A DNA stretch of 64,000 bases from an uncultured Ruegeria sp. (GCF_947500045.1 NZ_CANMQQ010000006.1:1-64000), one strand, 5' to 3'; shown: positions 8,282 through 16,196, numbered from the stretch's first letter. The notes: generated by a model not told the origin, from the letters alone. Made by a program: numbers and translations.

Positions 8282-9535
8282 ATGCCTGCCATCTGTCGCG
8301 ACTGCCTGAAACAAGTAAAGCGTAACAAGCGCTGCACATATTGCGGCAGTCCGCGTGTGAAATCACACGCGGAGCTGTTTGAATTGACCATCGCCCACAT
8401 GGATTGCGATGCTTTCTACGCCTCGGTGGAAAAGCGCGACAATCCTCAACTGGCGGACAAACCGGTGATTATCGGAGGCGGAAAACGCGGTGTCGTATCA
8501 ACCGCCTGTTACGTCGCCCGCATTCGCGGTGTGCGTTCGGCGATGCCGATGTTCAAGGCGCTTCAGCTATGCCCGGAGGCAGTTGTGATCAAGCCGCGCA
8601 TGTCGGTCTATGCCAGCGTGTCGCGTGAAATTCGGGCTATGATGGACGAACTGACGCCAGATGTAGAACCCTTGTCGCTAGACGAGGCCTTCATGGACCT
8701 GTCAGGCACGGAACGGCTGCATGGTGCCCCGCCTGCAATAATGCTCGCGCGGCTGATCAAGCGAATGAAGGATGAATTGGGCCTGACAGGCTCGATCGGG
8801 CTGAGCCATAATAAGTTTCTGGCCAAAGTGGCTTCTGATCTCGACAAACCGCGTGGATTTTCGGTGATTGGCAAAGCCGAGACCGCAGAGTTTCTGCATG
8901 ATCAACCCGTGAGGCTGATCTGGGGGATCGGCCCGGCGGCTCAAGACTCGCTGGATCGCGCGGGGATTCGCACCTTTTCCGACCTCTTGCGCTGGGATCA
9001 GGAGGCGCTGACAGCGCGGTTCGGATCAATGGGCTACCGTTTGTGGCATCTGGCCCGAGGACAGGATAAACGGCGCGTGTCGGCCAACGCACCGATGAAG
9101 TCGATCAGCAACGAAACCACATTCTTCGAAGATACCGCCAGCATCGACATTCTGGACGGGCACATCTGGCGCATGTCCGAAAAGGTGGCCGATCGCGCCA
9201 AGGCCAGGGGGTTGGCAGGTCGGGTTGTGACACTGAAACTGAAACAGGCCAATCACAAGATCATCACCCGGCGCGTGTCTTTGCACGACGCGACGCAAAT
9301 CGCAGACAGAATCTATCGCACCGCACGCGGTCTGTTTGATCAGGTCGGGGACCAGGGTCCGTATCGCCTGCTCGGGTGCGGGCTGTCCGATCTGTGCGCA
9401 GAAGATCAGGCCGATATATCAGGCGACCTGCTGGACCCCGGTGCCACGCGCCGTTCACAGGCCGAGCGGGCCACAGATGATATCCGCCGCCGCTTTGGCG
9501 CTGATGCAATCGTGAAAGGACGGGCGTTGCGCTAG
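8282..9535 (+). CDS. dinB: DNA polymerase IV with N-terminal zinc-ribbon-like extension
   Basis: Y-family translesion polymerase of 417 residues. The catalytic core begins near residue 36 (IAHMDCDAFYASVEKRDNPQL), has the second acidic motif LSLDEAFMDLS near 127, helix-hairpin-helix segment LIWGIGPAAQDSLDRAGI near 214, and the little-finger domain to the end. In front is a 35-residue segment with CRDC...CTYCG (two CxxC pairs, Cys5, Cys8, Cys18, Cys21) absent from E. coli DinB; it probably binds zinc. No beta-clamp peptide was identified at the C-terminus. No alphaproteobacterial LexA box (GTTC-N7-GTTC or its complement) was found in the 89-base upstream gap. Confidence 0.95.
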   Translation: MPAICRDCLKQVKRNKRCTYCGSPRVKSHAELFELTIAHMDCDAFYASVEKRDNPQLADKPVIIGGGKRGVVSTACYVARIRGVRSAMPMFKALQLCPEAVVIKPRMSVYASVSREIRAMMDELTPDVEPLSLDEAFMDLSGTERLHGAPPAIMLARLIKRMKDELGLTGSIGLSHNKFLAKVASDLDKPRGFSVIGKAETAEFLHDQPVRLIWGIGPAAQDSLDRAGIRTFSDLLRWDQEALTARFGSMGYRLWHLARGQDKRRVSANAPMKSISNETTFFEDTASIDILDGHIWRMSEKVADRAKARGLAGRVVTLKLKQANHKIITRRVSLHDATQIADRIYRTARGLFDQVGDQGPYRLLGCGLSDLCAEDQADISGDLLDPGATRRSQAERATDDIRRRFGADAIVKGRALR

Positions 9536-9537
9536 GG

Positions 9538-10410
9538 CTATTCGGCGGCCAGCGACACCGGCTCGGACCCGACGGCAGTAATCTTGGCGGTAACCTGCCG
9601 CAAGACGTCCCGAAATGCCTCAAAATTCCCGTTCGGCTGGATCGTATCCTCATCCATATAGAGGGACCGATCGATCTCAATCTGGATCGCGTGTTGATGT
9701 CGGGTGGGCCGGCCATAGGTCTGGGCGACATAGGCCCCGGCGAAAGGCGCATTGCGGGCCACGTTCAAACCCGCATCTGTAAAGGCCGCTTCGACCTGAT
9801 CGACGATCACGCCTGAAGCAGCGGCACCGAAACGGTCACCCAGAACAATTTCAGGGCGCGTAGTGCCGGACCCTCCGGCCATCGCGACCGCCTCGTGCGG
9901 CATCGAGTGGCAGTCGATCAGGATCGCCTGCCCAAACATCTCGTGCGATTCGGTCAGCAGGGATTTCAGCCGCTGGTGATAAGGCCGCCAATAGGTGTCG
10001 ATCCGCAAACGCGCCTCGTCCATCGTCAGCTTTCCATTGTAGATCGCGCGCCCATTGGCGACGACACGGGGAATCACGCCCAGCCCCGAAACGACACGCG
10101 GATTGTGACCGTGACGGCGCGCGCCCTGAATCAAAGCCGGGTCCAGTTCATCCGAACTGCGATTGAGATCCAGATAGGCGCGCGGCATGGCCGCAGCAAG
10201 CAATGGCGCCCCAAATTCCGGGGCCGCATCGAAAAGCTGATCGACATAGGCATCTTCGGACGACCGAATCATCTTGCGGTTCAGCACGGACCGCTTCAAC
10301 AGGGACGCCGGATAGGTTCGGCCACTGTGCGGCGAGGCAAATACCACGCAGGACGTGCGGTCTGCGGGCATATCCAGAACATAGGCTGTATTGGGTCCGG
10401 CGTTGGGCAT
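9538..10410 (-). CDS. N-formylglutamate amidohydrolase family protein
   Basis: Zinc-dependent N-formylglutamate deformylase (FGase, HutG-like) family, about 290 residues. It has the family motifs VVFASPHSGRTYP near residue 22, EDAYVDQLF near 50, DLNRSSDELDP near 78 and AILIDCHSMPHEA near 158. In histidine breakdown such enzymes release glutamate and formate, but there are no hut genes nearby, so the real substrate could be another N-acyl amino acid. ATG at 10410 with GGAG seven bases upstream is chosen over ATG 10437. Tail-to-tail with dinB, 2 bases apart. Confidence 0.88.
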   Translation of the reverse strand: MPNAGPNTAYVLDMPADRTSCVVFASPHSGRTYPASLLKRSVLNRKMIRSSEDAYVDQLFDAAPEFGAPLLAAAMPRAYLDLNRSSDELDPALIQGARRHGHNPRVVSGLGVIPRVVANGRAIYNGKLTMDEARLRIDTYWRPYHQRLKSLLTESHEMFGQAILIDCHSMPHEAVAMAGGSGTTRPEIVLGDRFGAAASGVIVDQVEAAFTDAGLNVARNAPFAGAYVAQTYGRPTRHQHAIQIEIDRSLYMDEDTIQPNGNFEAFRDVLRQVTAKITAVGSEPVSLAAE

Positions 10411-10561
10411 GGTTTCTCCGTTGTTCGCATTGAACATAGACTGGAAAATAGTTCTGCCAAACCCCTTGATCCCCCCAACGACTCCTTTTATAGACCCCGC
10501 TACCGGCGCGGGGTTCCGCGCCCCATTTCGTTATGGGGTATAGGCCACGCGACGGTTTCAT

Positions 10562-10636
10562 GGGCGGTTAGCTCAGCGGTAGAGCACTTCGTTGACATCG
10601 AAGGGGTCACAAGTTCGATCCTTGTACCGCCCACCA
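10562..10636 (+). tRNA. tRNA-Val (GAC)
   Basis: Acceptor stem GGGCGGT (10562-10568) pairs with ACCGCCC (10626-10632). D arm GCTC AGCGGTA GAGC, anticodon stem CTTCG/CGAAG with loop TTGACAT (anticodon GAC), T arm with GTTCGATCC, discriminator A and encoded CCA at 10634-10636. Confidence 0.97.
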
Positions 10637-10727
10637 TGATTTCACTGTTCCGGTCTTCCGGGGCACCCGATTAACCCAGGCGCTGGCCACGTCCTTGATG
10701 AAGGCGCCGCAAACAGGAGACAGACCC

Positions 10728-10853
10728 ATGAAGGTCAAGAACTCGCTCCGCTCGCTCAAGAACCGGCACCGCGATTGCCGGGTTGTGCGTCGCAAAGGCC
10801 GCGTCTACGTGATCAACAAGACGCAGCGTCGGTTCAAAGCTCGCCAGGGCTAA
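10728..10853 (+). CDS. rpmJ: Ribosomal protein L36 (C-minus form)
   Basis: A 41-residue basic protein, [20 protein letters not shown]... ending RRFKARQG. It keeps only one Cys and lacks the four-ligand zinc ribbon, so it is the zinc-independent C-minus form of bL36 that is the normal version in this group. GGAG lies 9-12 bases upstream of ATG 10728. A strong terminator follows directly. Confidence 0.97.
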   Translation: MKVKNSLRSLKNRHRDCRVVRRKGRVYVINKTQRRFKARQG

Positions 10854-10871
10854 GAACTGAACATAGCTGAT

Positions 10872-10906
10872 AAAAAAAGCCGCGCCCTTTGGGTGCGGTT
10901 TTTTTG
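10872..10906 (+). terminator. Terminator after rpmJ
   Basis: CCGCGCCC - TTT - GGGTGCGG stem-loop flanked by A7 on the left and T7 on the right, so it works in either direction. Confidence 0.9.
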
Positions 10907-10989
10907 TTGTCCGATTGTACAGTTTTTGCCTGTGCTTACCTTTGCGCAGGGCTGAGAAAGTCTGATTTTGATAATTCGCGTTGTGATAG

Positions 10990-11011
10990 AACGTTCTCGT
11001 GTTAACGTTCT
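10990..11011. repeat. Direct repeat in the promoter region of the DUF2589-like set
   Basis: AACGTTCT occurs at 10990-10997 and 11004-11011, a 14-base period; the first copy forms the perfect palindrome AGAACGTTCT (10988-10997). It lies about 30 bases before the first gene of the set and is a candidate operator. Confidence 0.5.
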
Positions 11012-11038
11012 CCGGATTTTCGATGACGGGAGGTCAAC

Positions 11039-11425
11039 TTGGCCAACGGCGATCAGAACACGTTACTCGGTACAACTCTGACAGATATGGTTGCGGATAT
11101 CGGCAAAAGCGTTGCCCAGGCCGCCGAGCAGCTTAGCATGGATCAGCTGAAAGCACTGAAGAACTACCCCCAGGAACTGCGCGATCTGGGCATCCCTCCG
11201 GTCTTTTACCACATGCAGGATGTCGACGTGGAACTGAAGGTCGTCATGGAGATGAGCAGTTCCACCGAAGAAGGTCAACGCAGCAGGATTGCCACCTTTA
11301 TTTTTGGCCCAAAACTGACGCAGACAGACACGCTCGATTCCAAAAGTGCGTCCACGATGAGGATGCGTTTTGCGCCGGGGCCGGTAGATGAAAGCAGATC
11401 TTTGGATGGCAATGATGGCAACTAA
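11039..11425 (+). CDS. Small protein, DUF2589-like, first of three
   Basis: A 128-residue soluble protein of unknown function. The N-terminal helix pattern LLGTTLTDMVADIGKSVAQAAEQL and the following IPPVFYHMQDVDVELKVVMEMS line up with the third gene (LLNVPFAEMVQKLALSVAESQTEL and LPAFYAVQEAEIEVKMAISMT), so the two are paralogues. This layout resembles the DUF2589 family, which has a helix, then a beta strand with 'P-x-x-V-x-E-x-x-I/V-x-x-x-V/K'. The start is TTG at 11039, with GGGAGG six bases upstream. The C-terminal tail is shorter than in the third gene. It is read first in a three-gene unit with a 38-base overlap to the second gene. Confidence 0.65.
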   Translation: MANGDQNTLLGTTLTDMVADIGKSVAQAAEQLSMDQLKALKNYPQELRDLGIPPVFYHMQDVDVELKVVMEMSSSTEEGQRSRIATFIFGPKLTQTDTLDSKSASTMRMRFAPGPVDESRSLDGNDGN

Positions 11426-11936
11426 GAAAGTCAAAGCCGCCAAAAGAGCGCCGATAGATGTGCGCGTCACCGAGATGCCCGAGGCATTCACCACCCTGAT
11501 TCAGTCGCTTGAAAACCGCATGACGGCAATGGAGGCACGCGAAGTCGCGCTGCTGGAAACGATCAACGACCTGCGAGAGCGGATCGACGATCTGGAAGAA
11601 GGCGGCGGCGGCATGTTGATGGGCGCGGGTAACCCTGTGATGAACCCGATGGCCGAGGGCCGCGCGACAATGGAACCGGACGATCCTGACACACAGGTCG
11701 TCAACGCGCAGGAATTCTCGCAAGCCTTGGGTGAACAGATCCTCGCCGGGTCCGATGGCAACAGTGATTTCACCATCGACAATGTCAAGGTCGAAGCGGT
11801 TGTCGGGTTGGGCCAGGACGGCACCAAAGCCCAGATCGCGACAAATGCCCGAAAACAGGCGATCAGCCAGAACGCATCCAAGGTCACTTTCTCCGTCAGG
11901 AGGCGGACCGCCACGCAAATTATTGAGAAAGACTGA
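11388..11936 (+). CDS. Coiled-coil protein of the DUF2589-like set, unknown function
   Basis: Up to 182 residues. After a basic start (MATKKVKAAKRAPIDVRV) there is a coiled coil, TTLIQSLENRMTAMEAREVALLETINDLRERIDDLEEG, then a Gly/Met-rich linker (GGGGMLMGAGNPVMNPM) and a beta-rich C-terminal part with FTIDNVKVEAVVGLGQDGTKAQIATNARKQ. No signal peptide or membrane segment. The start is uncertain: ATG 11388 gives the longest form, ATGs at 11406, 11412 and 11415 would reduce the overlap with the first gene. I recognise no named family. The heptads suggest it oligomerises or binds the DUF2589-like neighbours (inference). Confidence 0.6.
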   Translation: MKADLWMAMMATKKVKAAKRAPIDVRVTEMPEAFTTLIQSLENRMTAMEAREVALLETINDLRERIDDLEEGGGGMLMGAGNPVMNPMAEGRATMEPDDPDTQVVNAQEFSQALGEQILAGSDGNSDFTIDNVKVEAVVGLGQDGTKAQIATNARKQAISQNASKVTFSVRRRTATQIIEKD

Positions 11937-11956
11937 ATTAACAGAGGAGTTTGGAA

Positions 11957-12523
11957 ATGAGTATTGGGCAGGAACTGCTAAACGTCCCGTTTGCGGAAAT
12001 GGTGCAAAAGCTTGCGCTTTCCGTTGCCGAGTCGCAGACCGAGTTGGATCGGCATTCCACAGATGTTGCCAAATACATGGCGGATCAAAAGATCCAGCTT
12101 CCGGACCTGTCCAATCCCGAGGGCCCACCAAAGGAATTCAGTCTGGTCTCCATGGGCTTTCTGCCTGCATTCTATGCGGTGCAGGAGGCCGAGATTGAGG
12201 TCAAAATGGCGATCTCAATGACCAAACAAAAAGAAACAGCGGGCAGCGCTTCGGTCAAAGGAGGTTGGGGCCCGGTCGCGGCGCAGGTCAATGCCAGCTA
12301 TTCTTCGCGCTATGCGTACAGCCAGGAAGGTGCAAGCAGGCTGACCATCAAACTGGCCCCGGCTGATCCTCCGGTCTTGCTGCAGAAATACATGGAAGCT
12401 GTCACACAGGTCATGCTGACCAAAGAACCGGTGTTGACCGACGACCCAGACCCTGAGCCGGCCCCCACACCTGTCCCGGACCCGTCTCCAACTGACACTG
12501 GAAAAAAACTGCGAAAGCGCTGA
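11957..12523 (+). CDS. DUF2589-like protein, third of the set
   Basis: About 188 residues. An N-terminal helical segment (residues 1-45) leads into the DUF2589-like core: FSLVSMGFLPAFYAVQEAEIEVKMAISMT, then a serine-rich region (AGSASVKGGWGPVAAQVNASYSSRYAYS) and a strand ending LTIKLAPADPP. The C-terminus is a proline/acidic tail (TDDPDPEPAPTPVPDPSPTD) ending in a basic KKLRKR. ATG 11957 is used because GAGGAG is 8 bases upstream. It is a fuller paralogue of the first gene. No transmembrane segment; function unknown. The next 195 bases to the iron-binding protein hold nothing I can name. Confidence 0.65.
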   Translation: MSIGQELLNVPFAEMVQKLALSVAESQTELDRHSTDVAKYMADQKIQLPDLSNPEGPPKEFSLVSMGFLPAFYAVQEAEIEVKMAISMTKQKETAGSASVKGGWGPVAAQVNASYSSRYAYSQEGASRLTIKLAPADPPVLLQKYMEAVTQVMLTKEPVLTDDPDPEPAPTPVPDPSPTDTGKKLRKR

Positions 12524-12718
12524 GCAGCATCTCTCAACCCTTCAGTTCTTAAGTCAACACGACCAGGTCAGTTAGTGACGGCGTGGTCGGGGTCGGCGAC
12601 ATGTTGGCGACAATTTGACCTACTAATTTTGTCGGAATTCCTTGCATCCCTCCGAGAATCGTTTAATTGACCATTTCAGTCGGGTTATTGCCCGCACCGA
12701 TTTTCAATGTTGGGACAC

Positions 12719-13738
12719 ATGATGCTGAAATCTTCTACCTGCGTTGCCGCCGCCCTGACGGCTTTGATCGCGACCTCTGCCGCTGCCGAGGGTGAACTGA
12801 ACCTCTATTCTTCGCGCCACTATGACACAGATGAGCGCCTGTATTCTGATTTCGAAGACGCCACCGGCATCTCCATCAACCGCATCGAAGGCAAAGCCGA
12901 CGAGTTGATTGCCCGGATGGAAGCCGAAGGCGCGAACTCGCCCGCGGATATCTTGCTGACCGTTGATACCTCACGTCTGGCTCGCGCCAAAAACGCGGGT
13001 ATCCTGCAAACGGTCGAAAGCGCGGTTCTGGAAGAACGTATCCCAGCCAACCTGCAGGACGAAGACAACCAGTGGTATGGCTTTTCACAGCGCGCACGGA
13101 TCATCTTCTTTGACAAGGCCGATGTGACCAATCCGCCCGCATCTTATCTGGATCTGGCCAAGCCAGAGTATAAAGGTCTGGTCTGCATCCGTTCGTCCAG
13201 CAACACCTATAACCAGACCCTGCTGGCCTCGATCATCACCAACCACGGCGCGGAAACCGCCAAGACCTGGGCTGAAGGCATGGTCGCCAACATGGCGCGT
13301 GAACCGCAAGGCGGCGACACCGACCAACTGCGCGGCATCGTGTCGGGTGAGTGCGAGATCGCTGTTTCGAACTCTTACTACTTTGCCCGCGCCATGCGCA
13401 AAGACGTCAAAGGCCTGAGTGCAGAAATCGACATGATCGGTGTGCAGTTCCCAGCTCAGGACGCTGAAGGCGCGCACATGAACCTTTCAGGCGCTGGTGT
13501 CGCGGCCAACGCGCCAAACAAAGAGAACGCCATCAAGTTCCTTGAGTATCTCGCGAGCGATCAGGCGCAGGTCTATTTCTCGAACGGGAACGATGAATTC
13601 CCTGCTGTCGAGGGTGTAGCGCTGGCCGAAAACGTGGCAGCCTTAGGTGAGTTCAAAGCAGACGCGGTGAACCTGTCAGAGGTCGCCAAGAACATCCCCG
13701 AAGCGCAGAAGGTCTTTAACGAGGTTGGCTGGAAATAA
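12719..13738 (+). CDS. Ferric-iron ABC transporter substrate-binding protein (orphan)
   Basis: Periplasmic binding protein of the FbpA/FutA class, about 339 residues. An N-terminal signal peptide (MMLKSSTCVAAALTALIATSAAAEG) is cleaved after AAA. The mature protein opens with LNLYSSRHYDTDERLYSDF, typical of Fe(3+)-binding proteins, and carries the iron-ligand tyrosine pair in AVSNSYYFARAM. No permease or ATPase gene follows; instead a strong terminator stands 27 bases after the stop. The partner genes must be elsewhere. ATG 12719 is preferred; 12707 and 12722 are alternatives. No clear iron-responsive box was recognised upstream. Confidence 0.9.
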   Translation: MMLKSSTCVAAALTALIATSAAAEGELNLYSSRHYDTDERLYSDFEDATGISINRIEGKADELIARMEAEGANSPADILLTVDTSRLARAKNAGILQTVESAVLEERIPANLQDEDNQWYGFSQRARIIFFDKADVTNPPASYLDLAKPEYKGLVCIRSSSNTYNQTLLASIITNHGAETAKTWAEGMVANMAREPQGGDTDQLRGIVSGECEIAVSNSYYFARAMRKDVKGLSAEIDMIGVQFPAQDAEGAHMNLSGAGVAANAPNKENAIKFLEYLASDQAQVYFSNGNDEFPAVEGVALAENVAALGEFKADAVNLSEVAKNIPEAQKVFNEVGWK

Positions 13739-13764
13739 GTCAGTCAAAAATCTGAGCAGCGAAG

Positions 13765-13795
13765 GGACGTAGATTTATCTGCGTCCTTTTTTTTT
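13765..13795 (+). terminator. Terminator after the iron-binding protein gene
   Basis: GGACGTAGA - TTTA - TCTGCGTCC stem (one G-T pair) followed by nine T. Confidence 0.92.
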
Positions 13796-13803
13796 GCACA
13801 TTT

Positions 13804-13848
13804 ATTATTTTAGATAAATAATCTCATATACGAAACTGATTCTCATAT
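13804..13848. promoter_or_regulatory. AT-rich operator-like region before the XRE/cupin regulator
   Basis: ATTATTT (13804-13810) and AAATAAT (13816-13822) form a perfect 7-5-7 inverted repeat, followed by the direct repeat TCTCATAT at 13822-13829 and 13841-13848, the second copy overlapping the start codon at 13847. This is a plausible autoregulatory site. No Shine-Dalgarno sequence is visible, so the message may be leaderless. Confidence 0.5.
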
Positions 13849-14410
13849 GTGGCCTATGTTCGATACCCTTTCAAACCGCCTCGCCAAACGTCTGAACGAA
13901 CTGCGTCAGGGACGCAGCTGGTCGCTGGAACAGCTGGCTGACCAAAGTGGCATTAGCCGCGCCACGCTGTCGCGCATGGAAAACGGTGATGTCAGCCCAA
14001 CCGCTGAAACTCTGGGCCGCCTATGCGCAGCCTACAGTTTGCCCATGTCGCGCCTGTTGATGATGGTCGAAGAGAGCTTCGATCCCAAGGTTCCGTTCGA
14101 AAAGCAGCCCGAATGGCACGATCCCGAAAACGGATTTACGCGCCGGTCGGTCTCTCCTCCGGCCACGGGGCTCAGCGGAGAAGTGATGGAAGGTCATTTG
14201 CCGCCCGGAACAACCATCACCTATGATACCCCGCCCAAACCCGGGCAAGAACATCATTTGATCGTCTTGGACGGTGGGCTGACACTGACGGTGGACGGGA
14301 CAGATCACGCACTAAGCGGCGGCGACTGCCTGCGCTATCACTTATCAGGGCCCACTCGGTTCGAGACGGGGCCAAAACGCGGCGCGCGCTACCTGCTGGT
14401 GCTTATATGA
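13847..14410 (+). CDS. XRE-family regulator with cupin domain
   Basis: A 187-residue transcription factor: helix-turn-helix at about residues 9-66 (RLNELRQGRSWSLEQLADQSGISRATLSRMENGDVSPTAETLGRLC), linker, and a C-terminal cupin of about 75 residues with PGQEHHLIVLDGGLTLTV and GGDCLRYHLSGP. Such proteins sense a small ligand and often control amine or amino-acid metabolism. It shares the ATGA overlap with the following GNAT gene, so the two are translated together. Start could be ATG 13847 or 13856. Confidence 0.88.
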   Translation: MWPMFDTLSNRLAKRLNELRQGRSWSLEQLADQSGISRATLSRMENGDVSPTAETLGRLCAAYSLPMSRLLMMVEESFDPKVPFEKQPEWHDPENGFTRRSVSPPATGLSGEVMEGHLPPGTTITYDTPPKPGQEHHLIVLDGGLTLTVDGTDHALSGGDCLRYHLSGPTRFETGPKRGARYLLVLI

Positions 14411-14925
14411 TCACACGTCTGTCCGAGAATTACTTCGATGACGCGCTGGAGGATCTTACCGATATTATGCACGGCTGCGTCCACACTGGTGCCAGTATCG
14501 GTTTCATCCTTCCCTTTTCACGTGACGACGCCCGCGCATATTGGCGAGATCAGGTGCGACCCGGGCTGCACGAGGGAACTCTGGATTTGTTCGTTGTATA
14601 TGGCGAGGGGCGCATTCAGGGTACGGTTCAGCTAATTCCGGCTGCGATGCCAAACCAACAGCATCGCGCTGATGTCGCCAAGTTGTTGATCCACCCCAAG
14701 GCACGCCGTCGCGGGCTGGGCCGCGCCCTGATGTCCGCACTCGAAGCGCGGGCATTAGATTTGGGGAAAACCCTACTGGTTCTTGATACCCGGAGCACTG
14801 ACCCGTCGCGCATTCTGTACCAGTCGATAGGATTCAAAATAGCAGGCGAAGTCCCAAACTTTTGCCGCAATCCGTTCGAGGACCGGTTGGAGCCCACAAC
14901 CTATATGTTCAGAGATTTGAGTTAA
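14407..14925 (+). CDS. GNAT-family N-acetyltransferase
   Basis: A 172-residue acetyl-CoA-dependent acetyltransferase. The acetyl-CoA loop is KLLIHPKARRRGLGRALMSALEARA at about residues 98-122, followed by the expected TLLVLDTRS strand and a YQSIGFK helix near 137. The gene overlaps the XRE/cupin gene by 4 bases, so regulator and enzyme probably act on the same compound. Substrate unknown. Confidence 0.9.
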   Translation: MITRLSENYFDDALEDLTDIMHGCVHTGASIGFILPFSRDDARAYWRDQVRPGLHEGTLDLFVVYGEGRIQGTVQLIPAAMPNQQHRADVAKLLIHPKARRRGLGRALMSALEARALDLGKTLLVLDTRSTDPSRILYQSIGFKIAGEVPNFCRNPFEDRLEPTTYMFRDLS

Positions 14926-15134
14926 CCACCGGTCGCGCAGACATTGGTTCTTAGTTCCCAAAGTATACCAGATTCGGCATTCCAAATTCACACTGCTTGC
15001 AAACAGTGCGGAATCCCTGCCAGCACGCGCGGTGCTGCAATGGCGCGGCCCTCTGTTCGGTGCGATGCAATCCTGCGCGCAGTGCCATCACGACATTGAA
15101 GTTGGTATCCGCGACAGGCTTATTTGATGTGGAA

Positions 15135-15155
15135 CCGGGGTCAGCGCGACCCCGG
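15135..15155. terminator. Perfect GC hairpin between GNAT gene and bolA
   Basis: CCGGGGTC - AGCGC - GACCCCGG is a perfect 8-bp stem but has no T-run on either side. It lies between convergent genes in an otherwise featureless stretch (14926-15210) and may aid termination or stabilise 3' ends. Confidence 0.4.
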
Positions 15156-15210
15156 CAGACACCGGCGCTATCGTTGTCACATTTCTCGGTGGCAGTTGCG
15201 GCGTACAGGT

Positions 15211-15483
15211 TTAGGCGTCGATATCCATCGCCAGCGCATGGATTCGCGGCACGATGTCACCCAATGCAGCATGAACAGCGCGATGCCGCGCTATTCGGGA
15301 CTGCCCTTCGAAAGCTGTTGCCCGTATACGGACATTGAAATGGCTCTCTCCACCTTCGCGGTATCCGGCATGCCCCCGATGGCTTTCACTGTCATCGACC
15401 ACTTCCAGCTCGCGGGGATCAAATGCCGATTGCAGGCAGTTACGGATTTCGTCGGTTATGTTCACTTTTATGCTGATCGGCAA
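15211..15483 (-). CDS. BolA family protein
   Basis: A 90-residue BolA-like protein. The core is ITDEIRNCLQSAFDPRELEVVDDSESH ... GYREGGESHFNVRIRATAFEGQSRIARHRAVHAALGDIVPRIHALAMDI, with the conserved GESHF and RHR. BolA proteins pair with monothiol glutaredoxins in Fe-S cluster trafficking and may bind DNA. The start is TTG 15483 behind a GAGGGGGG site; GTG 15465 would give a shorter form. It is divergent from the J-domain gene, 89 bases apart. Confidence 0.9.
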   Translation of the reverse strand: MPISIKVNITDEIRNCLQSAFDPRELEVVDDSESHRGHAGYREGGESHFNVRIRATAFEGQSRIARHRAVHAALGDIVPRIHALAMDIDA

Positions 15484-15572
15484 ATAAATTGCCGCCCCCC
15501 TCTTCTACTTTTCGCTACTTAGATTAAACTGCTGCCTCCGAGTCGAAAAGATGCGTTCGTGAGGTTCAGCAG

Positions 15573-16196
15573 ATGGTAAAGTCAGACCCCTTCGGATTCG
15601 ATATGTCCGTGTCCAGCGCCAAGCGGAAGAAGCCGCGTGGGCGCCGGGGCATGTCGGGTGCATCCGAGACCTCGGTGCGCATCTGCGACCATGAGGGTTG
15701 CGAAGAGGCAGGTAAGTTCCGCGCACCCAAAGCGCCGGATGTGCTGGATGATTTCTTCTGGTTCTGTCAACAGCATGTACGCGAATATAACCAGAAATGG
15801 AACTTCTTCGACGGCACCACCGAGGCCGAGTTGAACGCGCAACGCTCCAAGGACAAGGTCTGGGAGCGTGAGACAAAACCCATGGGCGATCCCGAGGCCC
15901 GCGCCTGGGCCCGTCTGGGCATTGAAGACCCCCATCAGGTTCTGGGTGAGAACGCCACCAAAAACCCCGGCCGCGCCAATTCTGGTGGACGCCGCCTGCC
16001 CCCCACCGAACGTCGCGCGATCGAAATTCTTGAGGCGCAGGACAGCTGGTCCAAGGCCGAGATTCGCAAGGCCTATAAGAAGCTGATCAAGGTGCTGCAC
16101 CCGGATATGAATGGCGGTGATCGGTCCCAGGAAGAGCAACTGCAAGAGGTCGTCTGGGCCTGGGATCAGATCAAGGACAGCCGAAGCTTCAAGTAA
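15573..16196 (+). CDS. DnaJ-like J-domain protein
   Basis: A 207-residue protein whose C-terminal 60 residues are a J domain: SWSKAEIRKAYKKLIKVLHPDMNGGDRSQEEQLQEVVWAWDQIKDS, with the HPD tripeptide near residue 175. The N-terminal part is basic, then has a CDHEGCEEAGKFRAPK segment and FWFCQQHVREYNQKWNFF, a Cys/His pattern that could bind a metal. It is a DnaK co-chaperone of the short type common in this family of bacteria. After the stop, 16197-16414 holds no gene I can support. Confidence 0.9.
   Translation: MVKSDPFGFDMSVSSAKRKKPRGRRGMSGASETSVRICDHEGCEEAGKFRAPKAPDVLDDFFWFCQQHVREYNQKWNFFDGTTEAELNAQRSKDKVWERETKPMGDPEARAWARLGIEDPHQVLGENATKNPGRANSGGRRLPPTERRAIEILEAQDSWSKAEIRKAYKKLIKVLHPDMNGGDRSQEEQLQEVVWAWDQIKDSRSFK

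Noticed and set aside
10988-11011. LexA-like box before the DUF2589-like set
   Set aside because: GTTC copies are 10 bases apart, not the 7 required by the alphaproteobacterial GTTC-N7-GTTC box.
14997-15338. 113-codon plus-strand frame between the GNAT gene and bolA
   Set aside because: Cys/Arg-rich composition without family likeness, and it overlaps bolA on the opposite strand.
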